33,289 nt of DNA from Sneathiellales bacterium (GTDB taxonomy: Bacteria > Pseudomonadota > Alphaproteobacteria > JANQFL01). The position numbers were made by a program, and so were the translations under genes. This document shows, piece by piece, positions 1-7,296 of this stretch (position 1 is the stretch's first letter; every line of letters starts with the position of its first letter). The stretch lies in contig JANQFL010000017.1 of NCBI GenBank assembly GCA_028277845.1, forward strand, positions 1-33,289, in the 5' to 3' direction. A model generated the notes under the pieces. That model made no database searches. It saw only the letters and a list, made by a program, of their open reading frames with translations, and was not told where the DNA came from.

Positions 1-7
1 GGGACGG

Positions 8-96
8 GCGTATTGGCGCCAAATCCGGCGGCTGCCGTCTCGGCCATACCCCCGGTATGGCCGTCACCGCCAGCCTTGGCCTTGGCGCCAATACGC
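8..96. repeat. Long imperfect inverted repeat upstream of the Lrp-type regulator
   Basis: Positions 8-22 and 82-96 are perfect 15-base inverted copies of each other. Nested inside them, 42-50 and 54-62 form a 9-base perfect stem around a CCC loop. The flanks between the two stems are also partly complementary, so the whole 89 bases could fold as one long hairpin. It lies about 90 bases before the regulator start. It could be an operator or attenuator region, the terminator of a gene to the left, or a small palindromic repeat element. Reading frames on both strands stay open across part of it, so I cannot exclude that it is the edge of a coding sequence. Confidence 0.6.
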
Positions 97-186
97 TCCG
101 TCAGAATGTTTCCATCTAAAGAGGAACTGCTCTAGATTCCCAAAACATTGATCCAGGAACCCTGGGAACCGATAGGCGAAAAATCC

Positions 187-648
187 ATGGATTCGATCGA
201 CCGTAAGATTCTCGGCATTTTACAGGAAGACGCCACCATCCCCATAGCCGACCTGGCCGAGCGCGTCGGATTGTCGAAAACGCCGTGCTGGCGCCGCATC
301 CGCAACCTGGAGGAAAAGGGCGTCATCCGCAGCCGCGTCACCCTGTTGGACCGGGAGAAACTCAATGTCGGCGTGACCGCGTTCGTCAGCGTACGCACCA
401 GCCAGCATGCCGACGACTGGCTGGAAAAATTCGCCTCGACCGTGCGCCGCCATCCCGAGGTCGTCGAGTTCTTCCGCATGAGCGGGGAGATCGACTATCT
501 GCTGCGCATCGTCGTGCCCGACATCGCCGCCTACGACGCCTTCTACCGCAAGCTGATCAAGGAAGTGGACATGTCGGACGTCAGCACCAGCTTCGCGCTG
601 GAAGAAATCAAATACACCACGGCGCTGCCGCTGCACTACGCCGAGTGA
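187..648 (+). CDS. Lrp/AsnC family transcriptional regulator, DecR-like
   Basis: A 153-residue Lrp/AsnC regulator with an N-terminal winged helix-turn-helix (about residues 1-60, recognition region around LSKTPCWRRIRNLEEKG) and a C-terminal RAM ligand-binding domain. The segments FFRMSGEIDYLLRI and FALEEIKYTTALPL resemble E. coli DecR (YbaO), which responds to cysteine, closely enough to suggest that subgroup; the ligand here is inferred. The ATG at 187 is preferred because it starts the domain exactly; a TTG at 148 would add 13 residues with no family counterpart. Such regulators usually control a divergent neighbour, which here would lie off the left edge. It converges with the TrpF-like gene, leaving 10 bases between the two stops. 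Confidence 0.92.
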   Translation: MDSIDRKILGILQEDATIPIADLAERVGLSKTPCWRRIRNLEEKGVIRSRVTLLDREKLNVGVTAFVSVRTSQHADDWLEKFASTVRRHPEVVEFFRMSGEIDYLLRIVVPDIAAYDAFYRKLIKEVDMSDVSTSFALEEIKYTTALPLHYAE

Positions 649-662
649 CCGGTTCCGGTCAC
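645..662. terminator. Hairpin between convergent genes
   Basis: Bases 645-652 and 655-662 are perfect 8-base inverted copies separated by TT, spanning the stop codons of the Lrp-type regulator and the TrpF-like gene. Because they are symmetrical they could end transcription from both sides. There is no T-run on either side, so a classical intrinsic terminator is not certain. Confidence 0.35.
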
Positions 663-1312
663 GCCGCCGCCACGGCGGCCATGAACGCAACCAGTTTATC
701 CGCGTCCAGCCGCCCGTCGGTCCGCACGCCGGTACACAGGTCGACGCCGTAGGGCCGCACCGCACGGATGGCGTCACCGACATTGTCGGGGCGCAAGCCG
801 CCGGCCAGGAAGACAGGTTTGGTAACGGCCTCGACGATGCGGCGGCTCAGCGACCAGTCGTGTGTCCGGCCGGTGCCGCCCAGTTCCTTCACCGATCCGG
901 CGAAACTGCCCGAGTCCAGCAGCACGGCGTCCACGTCTTCGGCAACGCCTTGCGCTTCGTCCACCGATTCGGTTCCGGTGACATGCACCACCTGCACGAT
1001 CTTCACGTGGGGCATCGCGTCGCGCAGCGCCCGGTAGACATCCGCCGACACCCGGTCGACGATCTGCACCGTATTGGTGCGGCACCGCCCGACATGCGCG
1101 GCGACGGCATCCGGTTCGGTTTCGCTGGTGAGCAGAAACGTCGCCACGGCCGGCGGTACGTGGCCGGCGATGGCGGTGATGGTTTCGTCGTCGATCGGCC
1201 CCGGCCCGGACGGCATGCGGCCGACCAGACCAAGGGCATGGGCGCCGAGACCGATCGCCATGTCGGCTTCGCCGCGGTCGGTGATGCAGCAGATTTTGAC
1301 GCGTACTGTCAT
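659..1312 (-). CDS. Phosphoribosylanthranilate isomerase-like (TrpF family) protein
   Basis: A 217-residue TIM-barrel protein resembling TrpF, which isomerises phosphoribosylanthranilate in tryptophan synthesis. Visible family marks are the N-terminal KICCIT with the expected catalytic cysteine, VLLDS carrying the expected catalytic aspartate, GGTGRTHDWSL, and the phosphate-binding stretches FLAGGLRPDNV and GVDLCTGV. The usual phenylalanine/proline-rich segment after the first strand (SPR type) is replaced by GRMPSGPGPI. The gene is not next to trpA, trpB or trpC; it follows a GNAT acetyltransferase gene on the same strand after 39 bases. It may be the real TrpF or a paralogue with another substrate. 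The ATG at 1312 fits the domain start. Confidence 0.8.
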   Translation of the reverse strand: MTVRVKICCITDRGEADMAIGLGAHALGLVGRMPSGPGPIDDETITAIAGHVPPAVATFLLTSETEPDAVAAHVGRCRTNTVQIVDRVSADVYRALRDAMPHVKIVQVVHVTGTESVDEAQGVAEDVDAVLLDSGSFAGSVKELGGTGRTHDWSLSRRIVEAVTKPVFLAGGLRPDNVGDAIRAVRPYGVDLCTGVRTDGRLDADKLVAFMAAVAAA

Positions 1313-1351
1313 GATGGAACCCGTGCTTCGCGATAGCTTTTACGGTTTTCT

Positions 1352-1816
1352 TCAAAGTGATTTCACCATAGTGAAATCGGTAACACCGAACTTCGATTCC
1401 GAACGATCGGAGTCTATCCAGCCGTTGGCAAGATAAAACCGATGCGCCGTTCCCGTACTGATCAATGTCGCGACCTTCACGCCATGCGTGCGCAAGACGC
1501 CCTCCATGTGCACCAGCATCGCCCGGCTTGCACCGCGAAACCGGAAGTCGGGCGAGACGTAATTCAGCAGTACTTCGCCCCTGAGCGCCACGCCGCCCAC
1601 ACAGACGAGATCGCCCGCATGATCGGCGGCCAAAATGACGTCGTCCGGGTTGCGGATCCAGCTCTCCACCACGTCCGGCGTCTTGTTCGCCAGCCAGCGC
1701 GCCAGGACCGAAGGGTCGCCGCGATGATCGGCGACGCACAGGTCCCGTATGGATGCCCGCAGGACCCGGGCGATCGCGTCGCTGTCCGACACATCAGCCT
1801 GCCGAATTGAAATCAT
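1352..1816 (-). CDS. GNAT family N-acetyltransferase
   Basis: A 154-residue GCN5-related N-acetyltransferase. The N-terminus (MISIRQADVSDSDAIARV) is a typical GNAT opening. The acetyl-CoA-binding motif A is seen as VSPDFRFRGASRAMLVHME at roughly residues 93-111, followed by a helix and GTAHRFYLANGW near the end, the usual aromatic motif B region. The substrate cannot be read from the sequence. The ATG at 1816 is chosen because the open frame upstream of it runs through the tRNA-Leu gene; GAGGCA lies just before it. The gene is downstream of the tRNA and upstream of the TrpF-like gene on the same strand. Confidence 0.88.
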   Translation of the reverse strand: MISIRQADVSDSDAIARVLRASIRDLCVADHRGDPSVLARWLANKTPDVVESWIRNPDDVILAADHAGDLVCVGGVALRGEVLLNYVSPDFRFRGASRAMLVHMEGVLRTHGVKVATLISTGTAHRFYLANGWIDSDRSESKFGVTDFTMVKSL

Positions 1817-1873
1817 CCGTGCCTCGATGACATTTCGGGCAACTATAGGCCGTGTCGGGGAAGGACAGAAATT

Positions 1874-1960
1874 TGGTGCGGGCGGTCGGACTCGAACCGA
1901 CACTTCCTTGCGGAAACCAGATTTTGAGTCTGGCGCGTCTACCAGTTCCGCCACGCCCGC
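1874..1960 (-). tRNA. tRNA-Leu (anticodon CAA)
   Basis: On the minus strand this 87-base sequence folds as a class II tRNA. The acceptor stem GCGGGCG pairs with CGCCCGC, followed by discriminator A and an encoded CCA. The D-arm has GGTAGACGC, the anticodon stem CCAGA/TCTGG encloses loop CTCAAAA giving anticodon CAA (codon UUG), a long variable arm is present, and the T-arm contains GGTTCGAGTCC. The long variable arm and anticodon both indicate leucine. Confidence 0.97.
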
Positions 1961-2206
1961 ACGGGCCAAGCCGATTCCGATCGAAAAACGGTCGGCCTGA
2001 GACCGGCGCATCATAGCCAGCCGCTATGACGGGTCAATAGGCTGTCTTGGGTTCGGGACCGCCGCAAAGTGGCCTTTTTGGCCGTTTCACGAAATATCTC
2101 CGACCCGGTTCACATTGCCGTAACCCCTTGGAATTTAACAAAACCAGTCATGGACACAGGCACGCGGCTTGGGCACACTGCGCCGCGCCGAATTCGGAAC
2201 CTCTTT

Positions 2207-2815
2207 ATGCTGCGCCGCCTTTACGACCGAACCATGGACCTCGCCCAGCACCGGCACGCCACCCGGTGGCTTGCCGCGGTGTCGTTCGCCGAAAGCTCGT
2301 TTTTCCCCATCCCGCCCGACGTGGTGCTGATCCCCATGGTGCTGGCCGACCGGAGCAAGACCTGGATCATCGCCACCGTGTGCCTGATCTCCTCGGTGCT
2401 GGGCGGCATTCTGGGTTACGCCATCGGCTACTTCCTGTGGAAGGAGATCGGCCAACCGCTGATGGAGTTCTACGGTACCAGTGAGAAGTTTTCGTGTTTC
2501 CAAACATCTTACAATGAATACGGTGCGTGGATTGTTGCGTTTTTCGGCCTGACGCCGTTTCCCTACAAGGTGATCACCATCGCCAGCGGTGTCACCGCGC
2601 TTAGCCCTGCTACATTTATCGTGGCAAGTGTAATATCACGTGGAGCCAGGTTCTTTGTCGTGGCCGCACTGCTGTGGCGTTATGGCCCTCCAATCCGGGC
2701 GTTGATCGAGAAATATCTCGGACTGTTCACGATCATTTTCTTTGTCGGCTTGTTCGGCGGCTATCTCATAATTAAGTATCTGTTTTCACCGAATATTTCG
2801 TTTCTTCCGTGCTGA
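2207..2815 (+). CDS. YqaA/DedA-type (VTT domain) inner membrane protein
   Basis: A 202-residue integral membrane protein of the DedA/VTT (SNARE-associated) group, closest in appearance to YqaA. The N-terminal FAESSFFPIPPDVVLIPMVL is the characteristic proline-rich re-entrant segment, followed by several hydrophobic helices; GLTPFPYKVITIASG and the ISRGARFF arginine motif lie in the second half. DedA proteins are proposed lipid scramblases or proton-coupled transporters; the substrate here is unknown. The ATG at 2207 starts the conserved region; an earlier GTG at 2069 would add a tail without family resemblance. Its TGA overlaps the dsbB GTG start by 7 bases, so the two are probably co-translated. 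Confidence 0.88.
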   Translation: MLRRLYDRTMDLAQHRHATRWLAAVSFAESSFFPIPPDVVLIPMVLADRSKTWIIATVCLISSVLGGILGYAIGYFLWKEIGQPLMEFYGTSEKFSCFQTSYNEYGAWIVAFFGLTPFPYKVITIASGVTALSPATFIVASVISRGARFFVVAALLWRYGPPIRALIEKYLGLFTIIFFVGLFGGYLIIKYLFSPNISFLPC

Positions 2816-3312
2816 ATTCCCTGACCAGTATTGCTCCCCAGCTCATGTTCGCGGCGAGCGCCGCCACATTGGGCGCGGCCTTGATCTCCCAGTATGTCTT
2901 CGGGCTGCATCCGTGCGTCCTGTGCATCTACCAGCGCTGGCCCTACGTGGCCGTGATGGTGTTGTGTGCCGGCGCCCTGGCGCTGGGCCGCAACGAAACG
3001 GCCCGGGCGTCGCTATTGGCGCTCAGCGGACTTGCGCTGCTGATCGGCATGGGCATCGCGGCCTACCATGTCGGCGTCGAGCAGCACTGGTGGGCCGGCA
3101 CCGCGGAATGCTCCGCCGATGCCCTGAACACGGCCAAGACCGTCGACCAGTTGCGGGCCATGCTGGAGACCGCGCCGGTGGTGCGCTGCGACGAGGTGGC
3201 GTGGTCCCTGTTCGGCATTTCCATGGCCGGATACAATGTCCTGGTGTCGCTGGGCCTGGCCGCCGGGTGCCTGGTCGCGGCGGTGCGGACCCTGAAAGAC
3301 GACGCCGCATGA
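2809..3312 (+). CDS. dsbB: Disulfide bond formation protein B
   Basis: A 167-residue four-helix membrane protein that passes electrons from periplasmic DsbA to quinone, reoxidising the thiol oxidase. The first redox pair is Cys36 and Cys39 (CVLCIYQRWP, with the quinone-proximal arginine), the second is Cys101 and Cys127 in the periplasmic loop. The start is GTG at 2809, inside the end of the upstream YqaA-like gene. Its TGA overlaps the next gene's ATG (ATGA). The next gene makes ubiquinone, the electron acceptor of DsbB, so this cluster links quinone supply and quinone use; that functional reading is inference. Confidence 0.94.
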   Translation: MLNSLTSIAPQLMFAASAATLGAALISQYVFGLHPCVLCIYQRWPYVAVMVLCAGALALGRNETARASLLALSGLALLIGMGIAAYHVGVEQHWWAGTAECSADALNTAKTVDQLRAMLETAPVVRCDEVAWSLFGISMAGYNVLVSLGLAAGCLVAAVRTLKDDAA

Positions 3313-3887
3313 CAGCCGACAAGAAGACATCTCGCCCGAGGACCACCGGAGACGGCCGCCTGCCGGGCGACCCCGACCGGGACGAACAGATCGCCCGCAT
3401 GATCCGCGTCGACCATGCCGGCGAATACGGCGCCGTGCGCATCTACCAGGGCCAGCTGGCGGTGTTGGGCAAAAAGGCCGGCAACGGCACCATCCGGGAG
3501 ATGCTGGGCCAGGAACAGGACCATCTGGATACCTTCAACAAGCTGGTGGTCGACCGGAAGGTGCGGCCGACGGCGCTGACGCCGCTGTGGCACGTGGCCG
3601 GCTTCGCCCTGGGCGCCGCCACCGCCATGCTGGGCGAGAAGGCCGCCATGGCCTGCACCGAGGCGGTCGAGGAAGTGATCGACGAACACTACGCCGAACA
3701 GGCCGCGCAACTGGGCGAGGACGAGGAGCCCCTGCGCCGGACCATCGAGCAGTTCCGCGCCGACGAGGTCCACCACCGCGACACCGCGCGCGAGCACGGC
3801 GCCAAGGAGGCGCCGGCCTACGAATTGCTGACGGGTGCGGTCAAGGCGGGATCGCGATTGGCGATCTGGCTCTCAACCAGAGTCTGA
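3309..3887 (+). CDS. coq7: Coq7-type demethoxyubiquinone hydroxylase
   Basis: A 192-residue diiron protein that adds the last ring hydroxyl in ubiquinone synthesis, at the inner membrane face. The ligand pattern of the Coq7 fold is visible: Glu39 in VDHAGEYGAVRIY, Glu69 and His72 (EQDH), a glutamate near 121 in EAVEEVIDEHY, and Glu153 with His156 (EVHH). It starts in an ATGA overlap with dsbB and is the last gene of the three-gene overlapping cluster. Length is normal for bacterial Coq7. It converges with the HNH gene. Confidence 0.95.
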   Translation: MTADKKTSRPRTTGDGRLPGDPDRDEQIARMIRVDHAGEYGAVRIYQGQLAVLGKKAGNGTIREMLGQEQDHLDTFNKLVVDRKVRPTALTPLWHVAGFALGAATAMLGEKAAMACTEAVEEVIDEHYAEQAAQLGEDEEPLRRTIEQFRADEVHHRDTAREHGAKEAPAYELLTGAVKAGSRLAIWLSTRV

Positions 3888-3892
3888 CTCTG

Positions 3893-3941
3893 TTGTTGGC
3901 CGAGGCCGGCCTGGCATTGCCGTCGGCACGACGGCCAACAA
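3893..3941. terminator. Possible bidirectional terminator between coq7 and the HNH gene
   Basis: Bases 3893-3902 and 3932-3941 are 10-base perfect inverted copies, and an inner stem 3919-3924 with 3930-3935 encloses a 5-base loop. These alternative hairpins occupy the 62-base gap between two convergent genes, the usual place for a shared terminator. The T/A tracts are short. Confidence 0.4.
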
Positions 3942-3949
3942 AGACCCAC

Positions 3950-4498
3950 CTACTCTTCCAGCTCGGCGTCCCAGTAGAGATAGTCACGCCAGCTTTCGTG
4001 CAGGTAGTTGGGCGGGAACTGGCGGCCGTTGCGGTGCAGTTGCTGGACCGTCGGCTGCACCGGATGGCTGCGCAGGGCCATGTTGGCCTGCTTGGCGGTG
4101 CGGCCGCCCTTGCGCAGATTGCACGGCGCGCAGGCGGTGACCACGTTGTCCCACCGGGTCAGCCCGCCCTGGGAGCGCGGGATGAGATGGTCGAACGTCA
4201 GGTCGTCGGGAATGCCGCAATACTGGCACTGGAAACGGTCGCGCAGAAACACGTTGAACCGGGTAAAGGCCGGATAGCGTGCCGGCTGCACATAGCGTTT
4301 CAGGGATACGACGCTGGGCACGCGCATGTCCATGCCCGGCGAATGCACCGCCCGGTCGTATTCCGACACGATATTCACCCTGTCGAGAAACACGGCCTTG
4401 ATGGATTCCTGCCACGGCCACAAAGACAAGGGGTAATAGCTCAACGGCCGGTAGTCGGCGTTGAGTACGAGAGCGTGGCAGGCGTCGAGTGCAAGCAC
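3950..4498 (-). CDS. HNH endonuclease family protein
   Basis: A 182-residue protein with a C-terminal HNH domain. Zinc-binding cysteines are Cys91/Cys94 (CQYC) and Cys123/Cys126 (CAPC); the catalytic region shows Asp103-His104 (FDHLIPRSQGG) and Asn118. The N-terminal 80 residues (ALVLNADYRPLSYYPLSLW) form the extra domain usual in this widespread chromosomal HNH family, which is often a stand-alone gene in alphaproteobacteria and has no settled role. The start is GTG at 4498, preceded by GGAAGGAG. Nothing nearby suggests a restriction or homing system. Confidence 0.9.
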   Translation of the reverse strand: MLALDACHALVLNADYRPLSYYPLSLWPWQESIKAVFLDRVNIVSEYDRAVHSPGMDMRVPSVVSLKRYVQPARYPAFTRFNVFLRDRFQCQYCGIPDDLTFDHLIPRSQGGLTRWDNVVTACAPCNLRKGGRTAKQANMALRSHPVQPTVQQLHRNGRQFPPNYLHESWRDYLYWDAELEE

Positions 4499-4673
4499 GG
4501 CTACTCCTTCCTTCCCCGGACCGTCATCATGACCGGTCGGCTGGGCAATAGCCAGCCAAAAGCGGGGAATACGCGCTGCCGTTCTACCACATCCTGTGTG
4601 TCAGTAAAATGTCACCGCATAATATGGCGGTTTTTGGCGGTATTGTCGGGAATTTGACCCAGCCGCGGACGGC

Positions 4674-5594
4674 TCAATCCGCAACGGAAACGCGCCGGAA
4701 ACGGCGGGCCAATCGCCCGTCGATGGCGGCCAGCCCGGCGGCGATCAGGGCCATGCCGGCGAACTGCATCGCGGTCAGGCGTTCGTCCAGAAAGACCGCT
4801 CCCAGCAGGATGGCGCTGACGGGAATGAGGAACGTGACCAGCAGCAGATTGGTCGCGCCGGCGGTCGCCAGGATGCGGAAGTAGAGCACATAGGCCAGCG
4901 AGGTGCTGAACAGGGCCAGGGCGACGATCGCCGCCAACGCGCCGCCCCAGGGAATGAACAGGGCGCCGATGCCTTCCGCCGCCAGGACGGCGGGCACGAT
5001 CATGACGGTCGAGGCCGAGGTCTGGCCGGCGGCGACGACGACCGGCGGCAGCGCCTTGAAGCGGCGTCCGAAAATACCGGCAAACGCGTAGGAGGCGGCC
5101 GCGCCCAACACGGCGATTTGCGCGACCACATGATCGCCGACGCCGGTCAGCGCCGCCGGGCCGATCATCACGGCCACGCCGGCAATGCCCAGGACGACAC
5201 CCGCCAGCTTGGCCGCCGTCATGCGTTCGTCCCGGGTCAGGGCATGGGCGAACACGACCGTGAACAACGGCGTCGTGGCGTTGAGGATCGCCGCCAGGCC
5301 GCTGGCGATATGGGTCTGGCCCCAGAAGATCAGGCTGAAGGGGATCAGGTTGTTCAGCCCGCCCATGACGAAAAAGGCCAGCCACACCCCGACCGACAGG
5401 GGCATGCGCTGCCCCATCGCGTACACCGCCACGAGCAGCGCCGCCGCCGCCAATCCGACCCGGAACATGACGACGGCGAACGGCGACATCACGGTCAGGG
5501 CGATCTCGGCGAAGAAGAACGACCCGCCCCAGAGGATGGAGAGGGTGATCAACAAGGCCCATTCCAGGCGGCCCATGGCGGGTACAGCGGTCAT
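4674..5594 (-). CDS. EamA/DMT family transporter
   Basis: A 306-residue inner membrane protein with two EamA repeats (about residues 10-140 and 155-290), roughly ten hydrophobic helices, and the typical opening LEWALLITLSILWGGSFFFAEIAL. DMT proteins of this type export amino acids or other metabolites; the substrate is not determinable from sequence. The ATG at 5594 (MTAVPAMG) is preferred over a TTG at 5627 because GAGAC precedes it and the longer form adds nothing conserved. It lies downstream of the AlkA-like gene on the same strand with an 81-base gap. Confidence 0.9.
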   Translation of the reverse strand: MTAVPAMGRLEWALLITLSILWGGSFFFAEIALTVMSPFAVVMFRVGLAAAALLVAVYAMGQRMPLSVGVWLAFFVMGGLNNLIPFSLIFWGQTHIASGLAAILNATTPLFTVVFAHALTRDERMTAAKLAGVVLGIAGVAVMIGPAALTGVGDHVVAQIAVLGAAASYAFAGIFGRRFKALPPVVVAAGQTSASTVMIVPAVLAAEGIGALFIPWGGALAAIVALALFSTSLAYVLYFRILATAGATNLLLVTFLIPVSAILLGAVFLDERLTAMQFAGMALIAAGLAAIDGRLARRFRRVSVAD

Positions 5595-5675
5595 CGGTGT
5601 CTCGCGATTTGCAATGTTCGATGGCAAGGTAACGGGGGAATAATCGGCGGACAGTCCGATTGTTGCGGCCGAACT

Positions 5676-6332
5676 TTATTGCCCCACGCCCGCCGCCCGG
5701 CCCTTGATGACGCGGTAGTATTGCCACAGCACCCGGGCGGCGACACCGCGATGGGGCCGCCAGGGATCGGCCACGGTGATGGCCGGTTTGCCGCGCAAAC
5801 GCGCGTCCCAGCCTTTCAAATGCTGCAGGGCGGCCTGAACCGCCAAGTCGCCGGCCGGCCAGATATCGGACCGGTCCAGGGCGAACAGCAGATAGACCTC
5901 GGCGGTCCAGCGGCCAATTCCGCGCACGTCGCACAGGTGGGCCAGCGCCGCGTCGTCGTCCATCTCCGCCAGCCGGTCCAGATCGAGCCGGCCGCCCTCG
6001 ACCGCCCGGGCCAGGGCATGGGCGAAATCGGCCTTTTGCCGCGACAGGCCCACGGCGCGCAGATCCGGTTCCGACAGGGCCAGCACGTTGGCCGGCGTGA
6101 ACGGCGCCGCGGCGGCCTCGAACCGGCCCCAGATGGCCGCGGCGGAGGCCAGCGACAACTGCTGCTGCATGACGATCTTGGCCAGCGTGGCGAAGCCGGG
6201 CGGGCGCCGCCGGTCGGGCAGCGGCCCGCCCAATTGGATCGCGCGCGCCAGGTCGGCGTCGCGGCCGGCGAGATCGGCCAGCGCGGCGCGCGTTCCGGGA
6301 CTTTGATCCAACCTCTCCACAGATGTGTTCAT
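5676..6332 (-). CDS. DNA-3-methyladenine glycosylase II-like (HhH-GPD)
   Basis: A 218-residue base-excision repair glycosylase of the HhH-GPD superfamily, AlkA-like, which removes alkylated bases. The segment IVMQQQLSLASA near residues 53-64 is a family hallmark; the helix-hairpin-helix is VRGIGRWTAEVYLLF (about 136-150), and the catalytic aspartate is Asp162 in WPAGDLAVQ. It lacks the N-terminal domain of E. coli AlkA, as do many bacterial short forms. The ATG at 6332 is chosen because upstream sequence has no family resemblance and would run into the divergent gluQ region. It is divergent from gluQ with a 79-base gap. Confidence 0.92.
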   Translation of the reverse strand: MNTSVERLDQSPGTRAALADLAGRDADLARAIQLGGPLPDRRRPPGFATLAKIVMQQQLSLASAAAIWGRFEAAAAPFTPANVLALSEPDLRAVGLSRQKADFAHALARAVEGGRLDLDRLAEMDDDAALAHLCDVRGIGRWTAEVYLLFALDRSDIWPAGDLAVQAALQHLKGWDARLRGKPAITVADPWRPHRGVAARVLWQYYRVIKGRAAGVGQ

Positions 6333-6411
6333 ATTGCCTAGATTACCGGTTTGTCGTGTCAGAGTGCCGGGTGTCCGCAGCAAGGCATCCAGATAGGCGC
6401 TCCAGAGGGGG

Positions 6412-7293
6412 ATGGCAACAATGGACCAGCCGCGACCCGTGGTCACGCGGTTTGCACCGAGCCCGACAGGGTTCCTGCACCTGGGCCATGCCTATGCCGC
6501 CCTGGTCGCCCATGACGAGGCCCGGCGCGCCGGCGGGCGCTTCCTGTTGCGCATCGAGGATATCGATGTCGGCCGCTGCCGGCCGGAATTCGAGCGCGCC
6601 ATCATCGAGGACCTGCAATGGCTCGGGCTGGAGTGGGACGGCCCCATGCAGCGCCAGTCGCAGAACCAGATGGGCTATGCCCGCGCCCTGCAGGAGCTGG
6701 CCAGGCTCGATGTGGTCTACCCCTGCTTCTGCACCCGCAAGGAGATCCGCGAGGAACTGAAACGCAGCCACGCCGCGCCCCACGGCCTGGACGGCATGAT
6801 CTACCCCGGCACCTGCCGGGTGCTGGGCCGCGAGGTCTGGCGTGCCCGCCTGGATGCCGGCGAGCCCCATGCCCTGCGGCTCGACAGCTTCCGCGCCATC
6901 GCCTTCGCCGAATCGGAACGGGGCGGGCCGTTCACCTGGCACGACCGCCACGCCGGCAACGTGACCTGCGATCCGAGCCCCCTGGGCGACGTGGTGCTGG
7001 CACGCAAGGACGTGCCGAACAGCTACCACCTGTCGGTCACCGTCGACGACGCCCTGCAGGGCGTGACCCTGGTGACCCGCGGCAAGGACCTGTTTTCCGC
7101 CACCCATATCCATCGGCTGCTGCAGGCCCTGCTGGGCTACGAGGCACCCGACTATTACCACCACAAACTGATCACCAACGAACACGGCGAGCGGCTGTCA
7201 AAGCGCGACGAGGCGATGACGCTCAGGCAAATGCGCGCCGCCGGAGTCACGCCCGACGATATCCGGGAAACGTTGGGCCTGGTGCAGGCCTAG
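6412..7293 (+). CDS. gluQ: Glutamyl-Q tRNA(Asp) synthetase
   Basis: A 293-residue truncated glutamyl-tRNA synthetase paralogue that attaches glutamate to queuosine in tRNA-Asp. The Rossmann core is complete: RFAPSPTGFLHLGHA with the HIGH-like signature at residues 23-26, and a KMSKS-like RLSKR at 261-265. Cysteines around 103-105 (CFCTR) and the YPGTCR segment form the zinc site seen in GluQ. The anticodon-binding domain of GltX is absent, which with the length of about 290 marks GluQ rather than GltX. The ATG at 6412 follows a GA-rich site (AGAGGGGG). It ends three bases before the convergent sulfatase gene. Confidence 0.95.
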   Translation: MATMDQPRPVVTRFAPSPTGFLHLGHAYAALVAHDEARRAGGRFLLRIEDIDVGRCRPEFERAIIEDLQWLGLEWDGPMQRQSQNQMGYARALQELARLDVVYPCFCTRKEIREELKRSHAAPHGLDGMIYPGTCRVLGREVWRARLDAGEPHALRLDSFRAIAFAESERGGPFTWHDRHAGNVTCDPSPLGDVVLARKDVPNSYHLSVTVDDALQGVTLVTRGKDLFSATHIHRLLQALLGYEAPDYYHHKLITNEHGERLSKRDEAMTLRQMRAAGVTPDDIRETLGLVQA

Positions 7294-7296
7294 CCG

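Noticed and set aside
1-119. Open frames across the left-edge inverted repeat, on either strand
   Set aside because: Neither strand gives a translation I recognise, the possible minus-strand ATG at 47 has a badly spaced ribosome site, and the palindromic structure itself keeps frames open. Not called as a gene.
3950-4498. HNH gene as part of a restriction or mobile intron system
   Set aside because: There is no methylase, intron structure or transposase nearby, and the gene has the N-terminal domain of the common stand-alone chromosomal family.
4612-5934. A 440-codon minus-strand frame across the EamA transporter
   Set aside because: It is out of frame with the transporter and arginine-rich; the EamA frame has ten hydrophobic helices.
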